40,332 nucleotides of DNA from Clostridia bacterium (GTDB lineage Bacteria > Bacillota > Clostridia > Oscillospirales > CAG-272). The position numbers were made by a program, and so were the translations under genes. Below the pieces are notes generated by a model. It saw only the letters and a program-made list of their open reading frames with translations, was not told the origin of the DNA and searched no databases. Positions 1 to 10,897 of the stretch are shown in pieces (the stretch's first letter is position 1; every line of letters starts with the position of its first letter). The DNA lies in contig JAFUQP010000014.1 in assembly GCA_017472305.1 (NCBI GenBank), positions 1 to 40,332 of the forward strand, in the 5' to 3' direction.

Positions 1-1714
<1,714 letters not shown>

Positions 1715-1739
1715 TTACACGGATTACGCAAAGGCTTGA

Positions 1740-4700
1740 TTATTCCTCGTCTTCGTAGCCGTCGCCCTCATCAAAGGCGTATTCGTCATCTTCCTCGTCT
1801 GCGAAGTCCTCGTCGGACTCGTCAAACTCTCCGTCGTACTCGCCGTCGTCCTCGTCTTCCTTATCGGCCTCAGAGTCAACCGAGCGCTCAACCTCCTCAA
1901 TGTTGTTGAAGGCGGGAGTGTCGTCATCGCAGAGTCCCGAAATGTCTATATCGGAGCCGTCCTCGTCAAGAACGCGAACGTCAAGACAGAGAGCCTGAAG
2001 CTCCTTAACGAGCACCTTGAAGGACTCGGGAATTCCGGGTGTGGGAATGTTCTGGCCCTTAACGATAGCCTCGTAGGTCTTGGTACGGCCTGCGATATCG
2101 TCGGACTTGACGGTCAGAATTTCCTGAAGGGTGTATGCTGCACCGTATGCCTCGAGCGCCCAAACCTCCATCTCTCCGAAACGCTGTCCGCCAAACTGCG
2201 CCTTACCGCCGAGAGGCTGCTGAGTTACGAGAGAGTAAGAGCCGATGGAACGCGCGTGAATCTTATCGTCTACGAGGTGGTGAAGCTTGAGGTAGTACAT
2301 TATACCTACGGTTACGGGGTTGTCGAAGGGGTCGCCCGTACGTCCGTCGTAGAGGGTAACCTTACCGTCGATAACCTTGAGAGTCTGTGTCTTCATGAGG
2401 TTCTTGAGCTTCTCGTCGTCGTCAACTATTGACTGGTCAACGCGCTGAAGGTCGGTTTCTCCGTCCTCGCGGATAACCTCCATGAATACTGCCTTACCGC
2501 GTACGCTCTCGTCGGGGCGTATATCACGGGTGTACTTGGCTCTGCGAAGAAGCTCGAGTATGTCGGTCTCCTTTGCACCGTCAAATACGGGTGTCATAAT
2601 CTTTATGCCGAGCTTACGGCAGGCAATACCGAGGTGAACCTCAAGCACCTGACCGATGTTCATACGCGAAGGAACGCCCAGCGGGTTAAGAACTATATCG
2701 AGAGGAGTACCGTCTGCAAGGAAGGGCATATCCTCGGGGGGAAGTATACGCGATACGACACCCTTGTTACCGTGACGGCCCGCCATCTTATCTCCGACGG
2801 ATATCTTTCTCTTCTGTGCAACGTATACGTGAACGACCTTGTTTACGCCGGGAGCAAGCTCGTCGGAGTTGGTACGGTCGTAAATCTTAACGTCAACTAC
2901 CACGCCGTATTCGCCGTGGCGCATCTTGAGCGAGGAATCCTTAACCTCACGCGCCTTCTCACCGAAGATTGCGCGAAGAAGTCTTTCCTCAGGGGTAAGC
3001 TCGGTCTCTCCCTTGGGAGTTACCATACCGACGAGGATATCGCCGGGGCGAACCTCTGTACCGATACGGATAATACCGTCCTGGTCAAGGTTCTTGAGTG
3101 CGTCCTCACCTACGTTGGGAACCTCACGGGTGATTTCCTGCGCGCCAAGCTTTGTGTCGCGGGCTTCCTTCGTGAACTTCTCAATGTGGATAGAGGTGTA
3201 CATATCGTCGCGTACAAGGCGCTCGTTAAGAAGAACTGCGTCCTCGTAGTTGTAGCCCTCCCAGGTCATAAAGCCGATAAGTGCGTTCTTACCGAGCGAA
3301 ATCTCACCGTTGGAGGTTGCGGGACCGTCTGCTATAACCTGTCCTGCCTCTACTCTGTCGCCCTCCTTAACTATCGGGCGCTGGTTTACACAGGTGCCCT
3401 GGTTGGAGCGCTTGAACTTGATAAGGTAATAGGTGTCCTTTCTTCCCGAGTCGGAGAGCACTACTATCTCGGAGCCCGAGGCGCGCTCAACAATACCGCC
3501 CTCGCGGGCAACTACTACCGCGCCCGAGTCAACCGCTGCCTTGTACTCCATACCGGTAGCAACGATAGGCGAGTCGGTAATCATAAGCGGAACTGCCTGC
3601 TTCTGCATGTTCGAGCCCATGAGCGCACGGGTGTTGTCGTCGTTCTCGAGGAAGGGGATACAGCCTGCCGCAACAGATACTGCCATCTGGGGGCAAGCGT
3701 CCATAAGGTCAACGTCGGTGGGCTCAACCTCAATGAACTCGGTGTTGAGTCTTGCGATAACCTTCTTGTTAACGAAGTAGCCGTTCTCGTCGAGCGCTTC
3801 GTTAGCCTGTGCAACTACGTTGTTATCCTCTTCGTCCGCGGTGAGGTAACGAACCTCGTCGGTAACGCGGCCGGTAGTCTTGTCAACTACTCTGTAGGGA
3901 GCCTTGAGGAAGCCGTAATCGCTGATTTTCGCATAAGATGCAAGGTAGGAGATAAGACCGATGTTCGGTCCCTCGGGAGTCTCTACGGGACAGATTCTTC
4001 CGTAGTGAGTATAGTGAACGTCACGCACCTCAAAGGACGCACGGTCTCTCGAAAGACCGCCGGGACCGAGTGCCGAAAGACGGCGCTTGTGGGTAAGCTC
4101 AGCCAGGGGGTTGTTCTGGTCCATGAACTGGGAAAGAGGCGAGGAGCCGAAGAACTCACGGATTGCCGTAGCAACGGGACGCGTGTTGATAAGCGCCTCG
4201 GGACGGAGGTCGTCGGTATCGTGGATAGCCATTCTCTCCTTGATGTTCTTGTCCATTCTCGACATACCGATACGGAGCTGGTTCTGGAGAAGCTCTCCGA
4301 CACAGCGGAGTCTTCTGTTACCGAGGTGGTCGATATCGTCTGTGGAGCCTATGCCGTGGGTAAGGCAAAGGAGATAGTTAATAGAGGCGAAGATATCCTC
4401 TTTGGTTATATGCTTGGGGCAAAGGAGCATAACTTTCTCGCCCGCAACTCTCTTGATGTATCTCTCGCGTGCCTCGCCCTCAAAGCCCTCGCTGTCTGCC
4501 TCGGCGATGATTTCCAGAAGCACGGAGTATCTTACCTTCTCGCCTGCCTTGACTCCCGCCTCGGAGAGGTCGTAGCCGAGCACAAGCTCTGGGCGAACGG
4601 TATTGTTGCCGAATACCTTGACCTCACGTCCGGTCTCGGTTCTTACGGTAACACTGTTTACAAGGCTGTCCTCAATTGCAATAGCAAGCTCGCGTGTGAT

Positions 4701-5663
4701 GGGCGCGTCTGCCTCTGCAACAATCTCGCCGGTGAGAGGGTTGACAACCGTCTCTGCGAGGGTATGTCCCTCAATTCTCGCCCCGAGAGCAACCTTCTTG
4801 TTATACTTATATCTACCAACAGGTGCAAGGTCGTACCTCTTGGGGTCGAAGAACATATTGTTGACGAGAATCTCGGCACTCTCCACGTGAGGGGGCTCAC
4901 CGGGACGGAGCTTCTTGTAAATCTCCTTAAGCGCCTCTTCGCGGTAGGAGGTTCCGTTCTCCTCTGCAAGAGCCGCGCACTCGTCCTTCTGCATAGTAGC
5001 AAGGAGCATCTCCTCGGTACCGAACATCTCGGTTATCGCATCGTCTGTGTCCTGTCCCGCGGGGCAAAGAGCACGGATAAGAACGCTAATCGGAATCTTG
5101 CGGTTCTTGTCTATCTTAACGTAGAATATTCCGGCAGAGTCGGTCTCATACTCGAGCCATGCGCCTCTGTAGGGAATAACGGTAGCAGTGAAGTTATGCT
5201 TACCCTGCTTGTCAACCTCGTCACCGTAATACATACCGGGCGAACGAACGAGCTGCGATACGATAACGCGCTCCGCACCGTTGATAACGAAGGTTCCGTT
5301 CTCGGTCATAAGCGGGAAGTCGCCAAGGAATATCTGAGCAGTTTTAAGCTCACCGGTAGCCTTGTTTACAAGACGCACGCCAACCTTCATATGAGCGTCA
5401 TAGGTAACCGACCTGTCCTTGCACTCCTCAACCGGATATCTCGGCGTGGGGTCAATAGTGTAGTCGGTGAACTCTATGGAAAGATTGCCGGTATAGTCGA
5501 CTATAGGAGATACGTCGCGAAGAACCTCGTTAAGTCCCGCTCTGAGGAACCACTCGTACGAGTCCTTCTGCACCTCGATAAGATTCGGCATTTCGGTTGC
5601 TGCTTCAATCTTGGAAAAGCTCATTCTGACGTTAGTGCCGAGCTTCCTGGGTTTAAGCATCAT
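1740..5663 (-). CDS. rpoB: RNA polymerase beta subunit RpoB, with acidic C-terminal tail
   Basis: Beta subunit of the core RNA polymerase, 1307 residues from the ATG at 5663. I chose this start because GGAG lies 11 bases upstream and [20 protein letters not shown] is the normal beginning; an upstream in-frame extension to 5714 has no family support. The rifampicin region is recognisable ([17 protein letters not shown] then [14 protein letters not shown], about residues 505-535). The residues equivalent to E. coli D516, H526 and S531 are the sensitive-type D, H and S; the position equivalent to Q510 is P. After the conserved C-terminal section ([19 protein letters not shown]) there is a tail of about 65 residues made mostly of D and E, longer than I expect for this family. 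It heads the rpoBC operon. Confidence 0.97.
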   Translation of the reverse strand: MMLKPRKLGTNVRMSFSKIEAATEMPNLIEVQKDSYEWFLRAGLNEVLRDVSPIVDYTGNLSIEFTDYTIDPTPRYPVEECKDRSVTYDAHMKVGVRLVNKATGELKTAQIFLGDFPLMTENGTFVINGAERVIVSQLVRSPGMYYGDEVDKQGKHNFTATVIPYRGAWLEYETDSAGIFYVKIDKNRKIPISVLIRALCPAGQDTDDAITEMFGTEEMLLATMQKDECAALAEENGTSYREEALKEIYKKLRPGEPPHVESAEILVNNMFFDPKRYDLAPVGRYKYNKKVALGARIEGHTLAETVVNPLTGEIVAEADAPITRELAIAIEDSLVNSVTVRTETGREVKVFGNNTVRPELVLGYDLSEAGVKAGEKVRYSVLLEIIAEADSEGFEGEARERYIKRVAGEKVMLLCPKHITKEDIFASINYLLCLTHGIGSTDDIDHLGNRRLRCVGELLQNQLRIGMSRMDKNIKERMAIHDTDDLRPEALINTRPVATAIREFFGSSPLSQFMDQNNPLAELTHKRRLSALGPGGLSRDRASFEVRDVHYTHYGRICPVETPEGPNIGLISYLASYAKISDYGFLKAPYRVVDKTTGRVTDEVRYLTADEEDNNVVAQANEALDENGYFVNKKVIARLNTEFIEVEPTDVDLMDACPQMAVSVAAGCIPFLENDDNTRALMGSNMQKQAVPLMITDSPIVATGMEYKAAVDSGAVVVAREGGIVERASGSEIVVLSDSGRKDTYYLIKFKRSNQGTCVNQRPIVKEGDRVEAGQVIADGPATSNGEISLGKNALIGFMTWEGYNYEDAVLLNERLVRDDMYTSIHIEKFTKEARDTKLGAQEITREVPNVGEDALKNLDQDGIIRIGTEVRPGDILVGMVTPKGETELTPEERLLRAIFGEKAREVKDSSLKMRHGEYGVVVDVKIYDRTNSDELAPGVNKVVHVYVAQKRKISVGDKMAGRHGNKGVVSRILPPEDMPFLADGTPLDIVLNPLGVPSRMNIGQVLEVHLGIACRKLGIKIMTPVFDGAKETDILELLRRAKYTRDIRPDESVRGKAVFMEVIREDGETDLQRVDQSIVDDDEKLKNLMKTQTLKVIDGKVTLYDGRTGDPFDNPVTVGIMYYLKLHHLVDDKIHARSIGSYSLVTQQPLGGKAQFGGQRFGEMEVWALEAYGAAYTLQEILTVKSDDIAGRTKTYEAIVKGQNIPTPGIPESFKVLVKELQALCLDVRVLDEDGSDIDISGLCDDDTPAFNNIEEVERSVDSEADKEDEDDGEYDGEFDESDEDFADEEDDEYAFDEGDGYEDEE

Positions 5664-5834
5664 AGATAGAATCACTCCATTCCTAAAATTTTCTCTGGTC
5701 GCCTCGCAAGACACTTCTGCCCATCACAGCAAAAATGCCAAATCAAAGGTGGATTTTTTGTTCGTTTTGACGAAGTCACCCTCAAAAAAGGGCAAAAATC
5801 CCCTAAAGAAAATGCGAGTATAATGCATTTTAAT
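5664..5834 (-). other. rpoB 5' leader, no recognised element
   Basis: About 165 bases of untranslated leader between the rpoB promoter and start codon. It is A/T rich with several short A and T runs. I found no known riboswitch or L10 leader pattern and no convincing small ORF in it. Confidence 0.4.
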
Positions 5835-5862
5835 ATTATAACACATTTTTGGGGTTTGTCAA
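5835..5862 (-). promoter_or_regulatory. SigA-type promoter of rpoBC
   Basis: On the minus strand TTGACA (5862-5857), a 16-base spacer and TATAAT (5840-5835), both hexamers perfect. Transcription would begin near 5828, giving a leader of about 165 bases before rpoB. I see no ribosomal protein gene just upstream: the next gene on this strand is a DUF554 membrane protein closed by a terminator, so rpoBC appears to be uncoupled from rplJL here. Confidence 0.85.
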
Positions 5863-5943
5863 GTATTTTTTTCAAATTTTTCCGAAAATTTTCCTTCGCT
5901 TTTTCACTCCCGAATACGGGTTATTTTCAGGCAGAACGAAAGA

Positions 5944-5982
5944 AAGACGGCAGATGCCCGTCCCGCGGAGCTCTGCCGTCTT
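5944..5982 (-). terminator. Terminator of the prfC-DUF554 operon
   Basis: AAGACGGCAGA and TCTGCCGTCTT form an 11-bp perfect stem around a 17-base loop. On the minus strand it is followed by TCTTTCTTTCGTT, a U-rich tail. It lies 27 bases after the DUF554 stop codon and separates that operon from rpoBC. Confidence 0.8.
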
Positions 5983-6009
5983 AAATAATAATGTAGATTG
6001 TTTTCGAAA

Positions 6010-6738
6010 TCAGCCTATGAAGAAGCCAAAAACAGCCGCTATGAGGATTGCGGGAATCATATTCGCCGTCTTGACCTTGGTGCAGCCGAGAACGTTCGTT
6101 CCGATTAGCATAATAATCAGCGAGCCGGTGACCGAAAGATAGGTAATCGATGCCGCGGGAAGGAAGCTTGCAAGGAAGAGCCCGAGCAGTGCGACAAGTC
6201 CCTGATAGACGAGCACCGCGACAGAGGAAAAAGCACAGCCTATTCCAAGCGTTGAAGCCATAATAAAGCAGCTTATTCCGTCTATGACGGATTTCGCAAG
6301 AAGGATATCGGGGTTGCCTATCGCGTCCTGGATTGCGCCGTTAATCGCCATTGCTCCGACGCAGAAAAGAAGCGTGCAGGAAACAAATCCCCGAGCAAAA
6401 TTGCCTGCCTCGCCTTCCCTTGCGAATTTCTTCTCGAGAAGCTCCCCGAGTCTTGAAACGAAGCCGTCTATATCGACAAGCTCGCCAACGAGCGTGCCGA
6501 CGCCCATTGAGATAATCATAACCAGGACCTTCATAAGTCCCGCTGATATAAAGAAGCCCTCGGGCACTGCGGGTGCCGCTTCAAGAATACCGTCTATTCC
6601 TATGTAAATTACGCATATCGCCATCGCCGACATAACCGAGTCGGCAATCTTCTTCGGTACTCCGCGCTTGACAAGCGAGCCAAGCACCCCCGCAACGAGA
6701 ACTACCGCAAAATTTACAATTGTTCCTAAAAATGGCAT
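6010..6738 (-). CDS. DUF554 family integral membrane protein
   Basis: A 242-residue hydrophobic protein with about seven predicted membrane segments, matching the DUF554 (YdfK/YqgA) family in length and pattern: LGTIVNFAVVLVAGVLGSL at the start, IYIGIDGILEA, ISMGVGTLVGE, then a cytoplasmic charged stretch (GELLEKKFAREGEAGNFARG), FCVGAMAINGAIQDA and KSVIDGISCFIMASTLGIG. The family's function is unknown; transport is often assumed. The start is preceded by AGAAAGGGA. It is the last gene of the prfC operon and is separated from the RadC-like gene by a 119-base gap containing a structured RNA element, so its expression may be set separately from the genes upstream. Confidence 0.88.
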   Translation of the reverse strand: MPFLGTIVNFAVVLVAGVLGSLVKRGVPKKIADSVMSAMAICVIYIGIDGILEAAPAVPEGFFISAGLMKVLVMIISMGVGTLVGELVDIDGFVSRLGELLEKKFAREGEAGNFARGFVSCTLLFCVGAMAINGAIQDAIGNPDILLAKSVIDGISCFIMASTLGIGCAFSSVAVLVYQGLVALLGLFLASFLPAASITYLSVTGSLIIMLIGTNVLGCTKVKTANMIPAILIAAVFGFFIG

Positions 6739-6777
6739 ACTTTCCCTTTCTGTAAGTTTCAGTCAAAAGTCAAGTGC

Positions 6778-6856
6778 GGCAGCTGTTATTTTGAAACCGT
6801 GACAGACGAGGCTACCACCCGTCGGATTTCACTCCCGAGCATTGCCGACAGCTGCC
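6778..6856 (-). ncRNA. Candidate structured RNA / riboswitch-like element upstream of DUF554 gene
   Basis: On the minus strand GGCAGCTGT (6856-6848) pairs perfectly with ACAGCTGCC (6786-6778) and encloses 61 bases. Inside, GAAA-CCG pairs with CGG-UUUC (one bulged U), and within that ACGGG pairs with CUCGU around a 7-base loop. The element begins two bases after the RadC-like stop codon and ends about 40 bases before the DUF554 start. I do not recognise it as a known class; no U-run follows the closing stem, so it is not a simple terminator. A regulatory leader is inference from structure and place. Confidence 0.5.
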
Positions 6857-6857
6857 T

Positions 6858-7520
6858 TTAATCGGTAACAAGCTCCTCGGAGCGGCTCACGTAGCATACG
6901 CTCTGCCCTGCGACCACGTAGTGCGCTGTAAGGCTAACGCCGATTTCTCTGAAGGCAGAGGTCATCTTCGCGGTAAGGCTTATATCGTCAGACGACATCA
7001 CAGCCTCTCCGAACGGGTGGTTATGCGCGAGGGCTACGTAAGCGGCACCCGACTTAAGCGCCACCTCCATAAGCATTCTCGGCAGAACGTCCGACGCTCC
7101 AACCGTTCCCGAGGCGACAAGGTCGCAGGAGAGAAGCCTCTCCTCGGAGTCGAAGGATAGAAGATATACCTTCTCCACCGACTCGCCGATAAACAGTGCC
7201 TTCAGGTATTCGGAAATCTCCGACGGAGAATAAAATTTGCCGAACGTAATATTGTCGGTGACTCTTCTCGAGTTCAGATATCCAAGCAGCTTAACAAACA
7301 CCGCCGCGCGCTCACCGAGAAGCTCGGCAAGCTCGGATACGTCGGCGCTCACGGTATTTTCGACGGTTCTGTATCTTTGGAGCAGTCGCCTTGCTGTCTT
7401 TTCCGGCTCCTTCAGCTTCGCAAAGGATAGAAGCGAGGAAAAGAGGTCGAGGTCATGCACGTTGTAGCGCTCCTCGATAAGCTCTGGGTCTTCTGCAAAA
7501 GTTAATTTGTACGAATTCAT
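6858..7520 (-). CDS. RadC-like JAB/MPN protein with intact metal-binding motif
   Basis: A 220-residue protein whose C-terminal half is a RadC-type JAB domain. The JAMM metal site is complete: AHNHPFG with H166 and H168, then S176 and D179 (HxHx7Sx2D), and a candidate catalytic glutamate at E116 in VEKVYLLSFD. The N-terminal half is only loosely like the UPF0758 helix-hairpin-helix region. RadC proteins carry a name from an old link to DNA repair; their real activity is unproven, though the fold is that of zinc isopeptidases. Its ATG overlaps the stop of the second RadC-like gene upstream (ATGA at 7520-7517), so the two are translationally coupled and their products may work as a pair. Naming it radC would be premature. 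Confidence 0.85.
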   Translation of the reverse strand: MNSYKLTFAEDPELIEERYNVHDLDLFSSLLSFAKLKEPEKTARRLLQRYRTVENTVSADVSELAELLGERAAVFVKLLGYLNSRRVTDNITFGKFYSPSEISEYLKALFIGESVEKVYLLSFDSEERLLSCDLVASGTVGASDVLPRMLMEVALKSGAAYVALAHNHPFGEAVMSSDDISLTAKMTSAFREIGVSLTAHYVVAGQSVCYVSRSEELVTD

Positions 7521-8275
7521 ACTCCCTTCGCCTCTCTTTCCCTGCTTTCAAGAAAAGCCGAAACCTCAGGAAGCTCCGAGCGCAGTGTCGGCAGTCTGCC
7601 GAGCATCGAAGCAAAGCTCTTCCCGCTTACCGCGAAATGCTCCATGTGGAAAATTCCGACCGACGAGAAGGCGTTGTTAATCATTTTGGTGGTCATTCTC
7701 TCGGCATCGGTGGAATAGGACACGCCGAGCTTCGAGTTGTTTGCGGTTATCGCAACCGTCGCACCGCAGGAAAGCGCGAGGTCTATAAAGAATCTCGGCT
7801 TGAAGGCTGCCGAGCCGTAGGAAGAACCCGAAATCATTCTTGCCTCTATGAGGTTCATTCCGTTATCGAAAAGCATAACCGCACAGGCGGAGTCGGGATA
7901 CTTCTCAAAGCAGGAGCAAACGTAGCGTCCTGTGCTGCTGTAGCTTGAGAATTCCACACGCCTCTCGGGCAAAATTTCCGCGCCGAAGATATCTCCCAGC
8001 CTGCCGACAAGCTCTATAAGCTCTGCGGATTTTTCGCCGACTCCGACAGTTGAGGTAAGCTCCTCGCGGGACGCCGACAGAACTCCGTCAAGTCCGCCGA
8101 AGCGGTGGAGCAGCTGCTTTGCCGTCGGGTTGGTGTCCTTGTACGGGGTGGTGTAATACAAAAGCATCTCGAGAAGCTCGTAGGTATCGAATATCGCTTT
8201 TCCGTGAGTAATCAGCTTTGAGCGCATTCTCTCACGGTGGCCTGCGTGAATTTGTGAGTCCTTAATCTCTGCCAT
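7517..8275 (-). CDS. RadC-like protein with degenerate (probably metal-free) JAB domain
   Basis: A 252-residue RadC/UPF0758-type protein. The N-terminal part is the typical one (GHRERMRSKLITHG, then YELLEMLLYYTTPYKDTNP) with a helix-hairpin-helix-like VGVGEKSAELI at 77-87. The JAB domain has lost its site: where active relatives have HNHPxG, this one reads ANNSKLG (178-184), so both histidines are replaced, S188 is kept, and the aspartate position is A191. It should not bind catalytic zinc. The start at 8275 (MAEIKDSQIHAG) fits the family and has AGG ten bases upstream; it overlaps the end of trmB by 14 bases. It overlaps the active-looking paralogue downstream by 4 bases, suggesting an active/inactive pair. 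Confidence 0.85.
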   Translation of the reverse strand: MAEIKDSQIHAGHRERMRSKLITHGKAIFDTYELLEMLLYYTTPYKDTNPTAKQLLHRFGGLDGVLSASREELTSTVGVGEKSAELIELVGRLGDIFGAEILPERRVEFSSYSSTGRYVCSCFEKYPDSACAVMLFDNGMNLIEARMISGSSYGSAAFKPRFFIDLALSCGATVAITANNSKLGVSYSTDAERMTTKMINNAFSSVGIFHMEHFAVSGKSFASMLGRLPTLRSELPEVSAFLESREREAKGV

Positions 8276-8987
8276 TGAGATACCTGCGTCTTCCGTCCTC
8301 GGTAAAGTCGTAGGGCAACTCAACCGAGAAGCCCTCTGGCTTTTTGAGGGTGAGCATATTAATTTTCATTCCCTGCTCGGAGAAGCTGCGCTCGTACTCG
8401 GTCATAACGTTACCCGCGTTATACTCCGAGGCATGAAGATCGCGCGTTACAACCTCGGGGGTGAGTCCAAGCGAGGAAATCTCCTCGAGGGTAAAGTCAA
8501 ACAGCCCGACGTTATCGGTCTTGAAGCGTATCTCACCGCCGTCGGAAAGAAGGTTTAAGTAGAGTGCAAGATAGCGTCTGTGAGTAAGGCGGCGCTTTGC
8601 GTAGCCCTTCTTCGGCCAGGGGTCGGAGAAGTTGAGGAAAATTTTGTCAACCGTACCGAGGGCAAAGAGCGAAAGAAGGTTATCAGCCGTGTCGTTAATG
8701 AATTTGAGATTGGGAAGCTCTCCATACTCGCCCGACTCCGCGCGCTCGGCACAGAGGACTACGCAGTCGGTTACGCGCTCCATTGCGAAATAAGCGGCAG
8801 ACGGCTCGCGCCTTGCCATCTCGCAGGCAAACCCGCCCTTTCCCGCGCCTATCTCGAGATAGACTCTGTCAGCCTCTGCCGACACCTCGCGGGCGGGATT
8901 TTCCATAGGCAGAGAGCTTTCCGAAAGAAGTCGGTTGCGGCAGGCGTCAAGTCTTGCCTGTCCGTTTTTCTTTTTTCTCATTCTCAT
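8262..8987 (-). CDS. trmB: tRNA (guanine-N7)-methyltransferase
   Basis: TrmB uses S-adenosylmethionine to make m7G46 in tRNA. The 241-residue protein shows the SAM-binding EIGAGKGGFACEMA motif and the family signature NFSDPWPKKGYAKRRLTH, followed by KTDNVGLFDFTLEE. I take the ATG at 8987 (MRMRKKKN), which has GAGG eight bases upstream and is the common beginning of the family; an ATG seven codons earlier lacks this support. It lies 102 bases after prfC and overlaps the RadC-like gene that follows, so it is part of the same operon. Confidence 0.95.
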   Translation of the reverse strand: MRMRKKKNGQARLDACRNRLLSESSLPMENPAREVSAEADRVYLEIGAGKGGFACEMARREPSAAYFAMERVTDCVVLCAERAESGEYGELPNLKFINDTADNLLSLFALGTVDKIFLNFSDPWPKKGYAKRRLTHRRYLALYLNLLSDGGEIRFKTDNVGLFDFTLEEISSLGLTPEVVTRDLHASEYNAGNVMTEYERSFSEQGMKINMLTLKKPEGFSVELPYDFTEDGRRRYLNGRD

Positions 8988-9089
8988 AGTTTTGTCCTCG
9001 CAATGCACGCTATTTGTAAAGTTAAGTTTGCTTTTTGCGGCTATTCTATATATTTCCAGCCGTTTTCATTAGACGTTCCGAACAAAAAA

Positions 9090-10688
9090 TCAGTCGTCGT
9101 TCTTGCTGAATTCCGCAAGGCGAAGCTCGGGGTTATCCTCAAGAACCCAGCGAATAGCCCACTCGCTTGTGAAGATAAGAAGGTCGCGGCCTCTGAAGTC
9201 CTTCACCCACTTTGTGTCATGCGAGAGCTTTAAGGTCTTGGGGTCGAGTCCCTCGTTTTCTATCCATCTTATCTGACTGTAGTTCATATTCGAGCGGCGA
9301 AGGTCGCAGCCGTACTCATTCTTAAGTCTGTACTCAAGCACCTCAAACTGAAGCACGCCGACAACTCCGACGATAACTCGTTCAAGTCCCGAGTTAGGCT
9401 CGAAGAATATCTGTATAGCACCCTCTTGGGCAATCTGGTTCATACCCTTTGCAAACTGCTTACGCTTCATAGAGTCAACCTGCTCAACGAGAGCAAAGTG
9501 CTCGGGTGCGAAGGTGGGTATACCCTCGAATTTTATCTTCATTCCCTTCTCGCAGACGGTGTCGCCTATCGAGAAGATACCGGGGTCGAATACGCCGATA
9601 ATATCGCCTGCGTACGCCTCGTCTATTACTTCGCGCTCCGATGCCATCATCTGCTGCGGCTGGGAGAGCTTGAACGCCTTCTGTCCCTGAACGTGGTAGT
9701 ATTCCTTCTGACGCTCGAACTTGCCCGAGCAAATTCTCATAAAAGCAATTCTGTCGCGGTGCGCCTTGTTCATATTCGCCTGAATCTTAAAGACGAACGC
9801 CGAGAATTTCTCGTCGAAGGGATTGATTTCGGTGCTTTCAGCAACCCTCGGAAGGGGCGAGGTTGTCATCTTAAGGAAATGCTCGAGGAAGGGCTCGATA
9901 CCGAAGTTGTTGAGAGCCGAGCCGAAGAATACCGGCGAGAGCTTTCCGTGTCTTACTGCCTCGAGGTCAAAATCGAAGGACGCACCGTCGAGCAGCTCAA
10001 CCTGCTCACAGAGCTCGGCGCGCTGATACTCGCCGATAAGCTCGTCAAGCTTTGCTATATCGGTGATGTCGCAATCAATTCCGTGAATTTTATCTCTTCC
10101 GCGGTGGGCGTCGTCAAAGAACAGAATAGAACGCTTGTCCCTGTCGTAAACTCCCCTGAACTTCTGTCCGCAGCCGATAGGCCAGTTCATAGGATAGGTG
10201 CCTATTCCGAACTCGCGCTCGAGCTCGTCAATAAGGTCGAAGGGGTCGCGCGCCTCGCGGTCGAGCTTGTTTATGAATGTGAAGATGGGAATATCTCGCA
10301 TAGCGCAGACCTTGAAGAGCTTTCTCGTCTGCGGCTCGATACCCTTTGCCGCGTCGATTACCATTACCGCCGAGTCTGCCGCCATAAGCGTACGGTAGGT
10401 GTCCTCGGAGAAGTCCTGGTGACCGGGGGTATCAAGAATGTTGATGCAATAGCCGTCGTATTCAAACTGCAAGACCGACGAGGTAATCGAAATACCTCTC
10501 TGCTTCTCAAGCTCCATCCAGTCGGAAACCGCGTGCTTGTCGCTCTGCTTTCCCTTGACCGAGCCCGCCGACTGAATAGCTCCGCCGTAAAGAAGAAACT
10601 TCTCGGTAAGTGTGGTCTTACCTGCGTCGGGGTGAGATATTATCGCAAAGGTCCTGCGTCTATTGATTTCAGATGCAAAATCAGCCAT
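9090..10688 (-). CDS. prfC: Peptide chain release factor 3
   Basis: RF3 is the GTPase that removes RF1/RF2 from the ribosome after termination. The 532-residue protein is full length, with the P-loop SHPDAGKTTLTEK near the start, the switch I region RGISITSS, DTPGHQDF (G3), NKLD (G4), and the RF3 C-terminal domain (EPFLEHFLKM, QANMNKAHRDRIAFMRICSG, GVVGVLQFEVLEYRLKNEYG). It is the first gene of the prfC-trmB-RadC-RadC-DUF554 operon and has its own promoter about 100 bases upstream. No anomaly is seen. Confidence 0.97.
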   Translation of the reverse strand: MADFASEINRRRTFAIISHPDAGKTTLTEKFLLYGGAIQSAGSVKGKQSDKHAVSDWMELEKQRGISITSSVLQFEYDGYCINILDTPGHQDFSEDTYRTLMAADSAVMVIDAAKGIEPQTRKLFKVCAMRDIPIFTFINKLDREARDPFDLIDELEREFGIGTYPMNWPIGCGQKFRGVYDRDKRSILFFDDAHRGRDKIHGIDCDITDIAKLDELIGEYQRAELCEQVELLDGASFDFDLEAVRHGKLSPVFFGSALNNFGIEPFLEHFLKMTTSPLPRVAESTEINPFDEKFSAFVFKIQANMNKAHRDRIAFMRICSGKFERQKEYYHVQGQKAFKLSQPQQMMASEREVIDEAYAGDIIGVFDPGIFSIGDTVCEKGMKIKFEGIPTFAPEHFALVEQVDSMKRKQFAKGMNQIAQEGAIQIFFEPNSGLERVIVGVVGVLQFEVLEYRLKNEYGCDLRRSNMNYSQIRWIENEGLDPKTLKLSHDTKWVKDFRGRDLLIFTSEWAIRWVLEDNPELRLAEFSKNDD

Positions 10689-10788
10689 TTTCTATCCTTT
10701 CGTCGCGCGTTTATGCCGCCGCAATAGCACCGCAAAGCACAGTGTCCTGTGCGCTCGCGCATATTACCCATTATAATTTAACCGTAAT

Positions 10789-10817
10789 ATTTTATCATAT
10801 TACAAGGCTTTTGTCAA
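10789..10817 (-). promoter_or_regulatory. SigA-type promoter of prfC operon
   Basis: Minus strand TTGACA (10817-10812), 17-base spacer, TAAAAT (10794-10789). It lies just after the greA terminator and about 100 bases before the prfC start. Confidence 0.8.
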
Positions 10818-10847
10818 GAGTTTAAATTCAATGCCCTAAAAACAGCA

Positions 10848-10868
10848 AAGGGAGCAAAAAGCTCCCTT
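10848..10868 (-). terminator. Terminator of the PAP2-ackA-greA operon, displaced from greA
   Basis: AAGGGAGC and GCTCCCTT form an 8-bp stem around AAAAA; on the minus strand it is followed by TGCTGTTTTTAGG. The first strand of the stem runs directly out of a second copy of the greA stop codon (10869-10867), while the real greA stop is 393 bases further upstream. So the terminator appears to have been separated from greA by inserted repeat DNA. Confidence 0.75.
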
Positions 10869-10896
10869 AATAGCCGCTGATAGTCAGGTCCTCGTT
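10867..10896 (-). pseudogene. Second copy of the last 30 bases of greA
   Basis: On the minus strand this reads as the codons for NEDLTISGY and a stop, against NEDLPISGY-stop at the true greA end (11289-11260). About 27 of 30 bases agree. It is a remnant, not a gene: the 30 bases directly precede the terminator, and the two copies flank the 155-bp repeat array exactly. Confidence 0.8.
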
Positions 10897-10897
10897 C

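Noticed and set aside
2634-5669. A 1011-codon open frame on the strand opposite rpoB, and similar long frames opposite rpoC, prfC, ackA and the giant lipoprotein gene
   Set aside because: They mirror the codon bias of the real genes, have no ribosome sites or recognisable domains, and contain repetitive Leu/Val/Arg composition typical of antisense shadows.
6778-6856. Identification of the structured RNA as a cobalamin or FMN riboswitch (GUGAAAUCC and CUGU pieces look familiar)
   Set aside because: The order and spacing of the conserved boxes do not fit either class, and it is too short for a full cobalamin or FMN aptamer.
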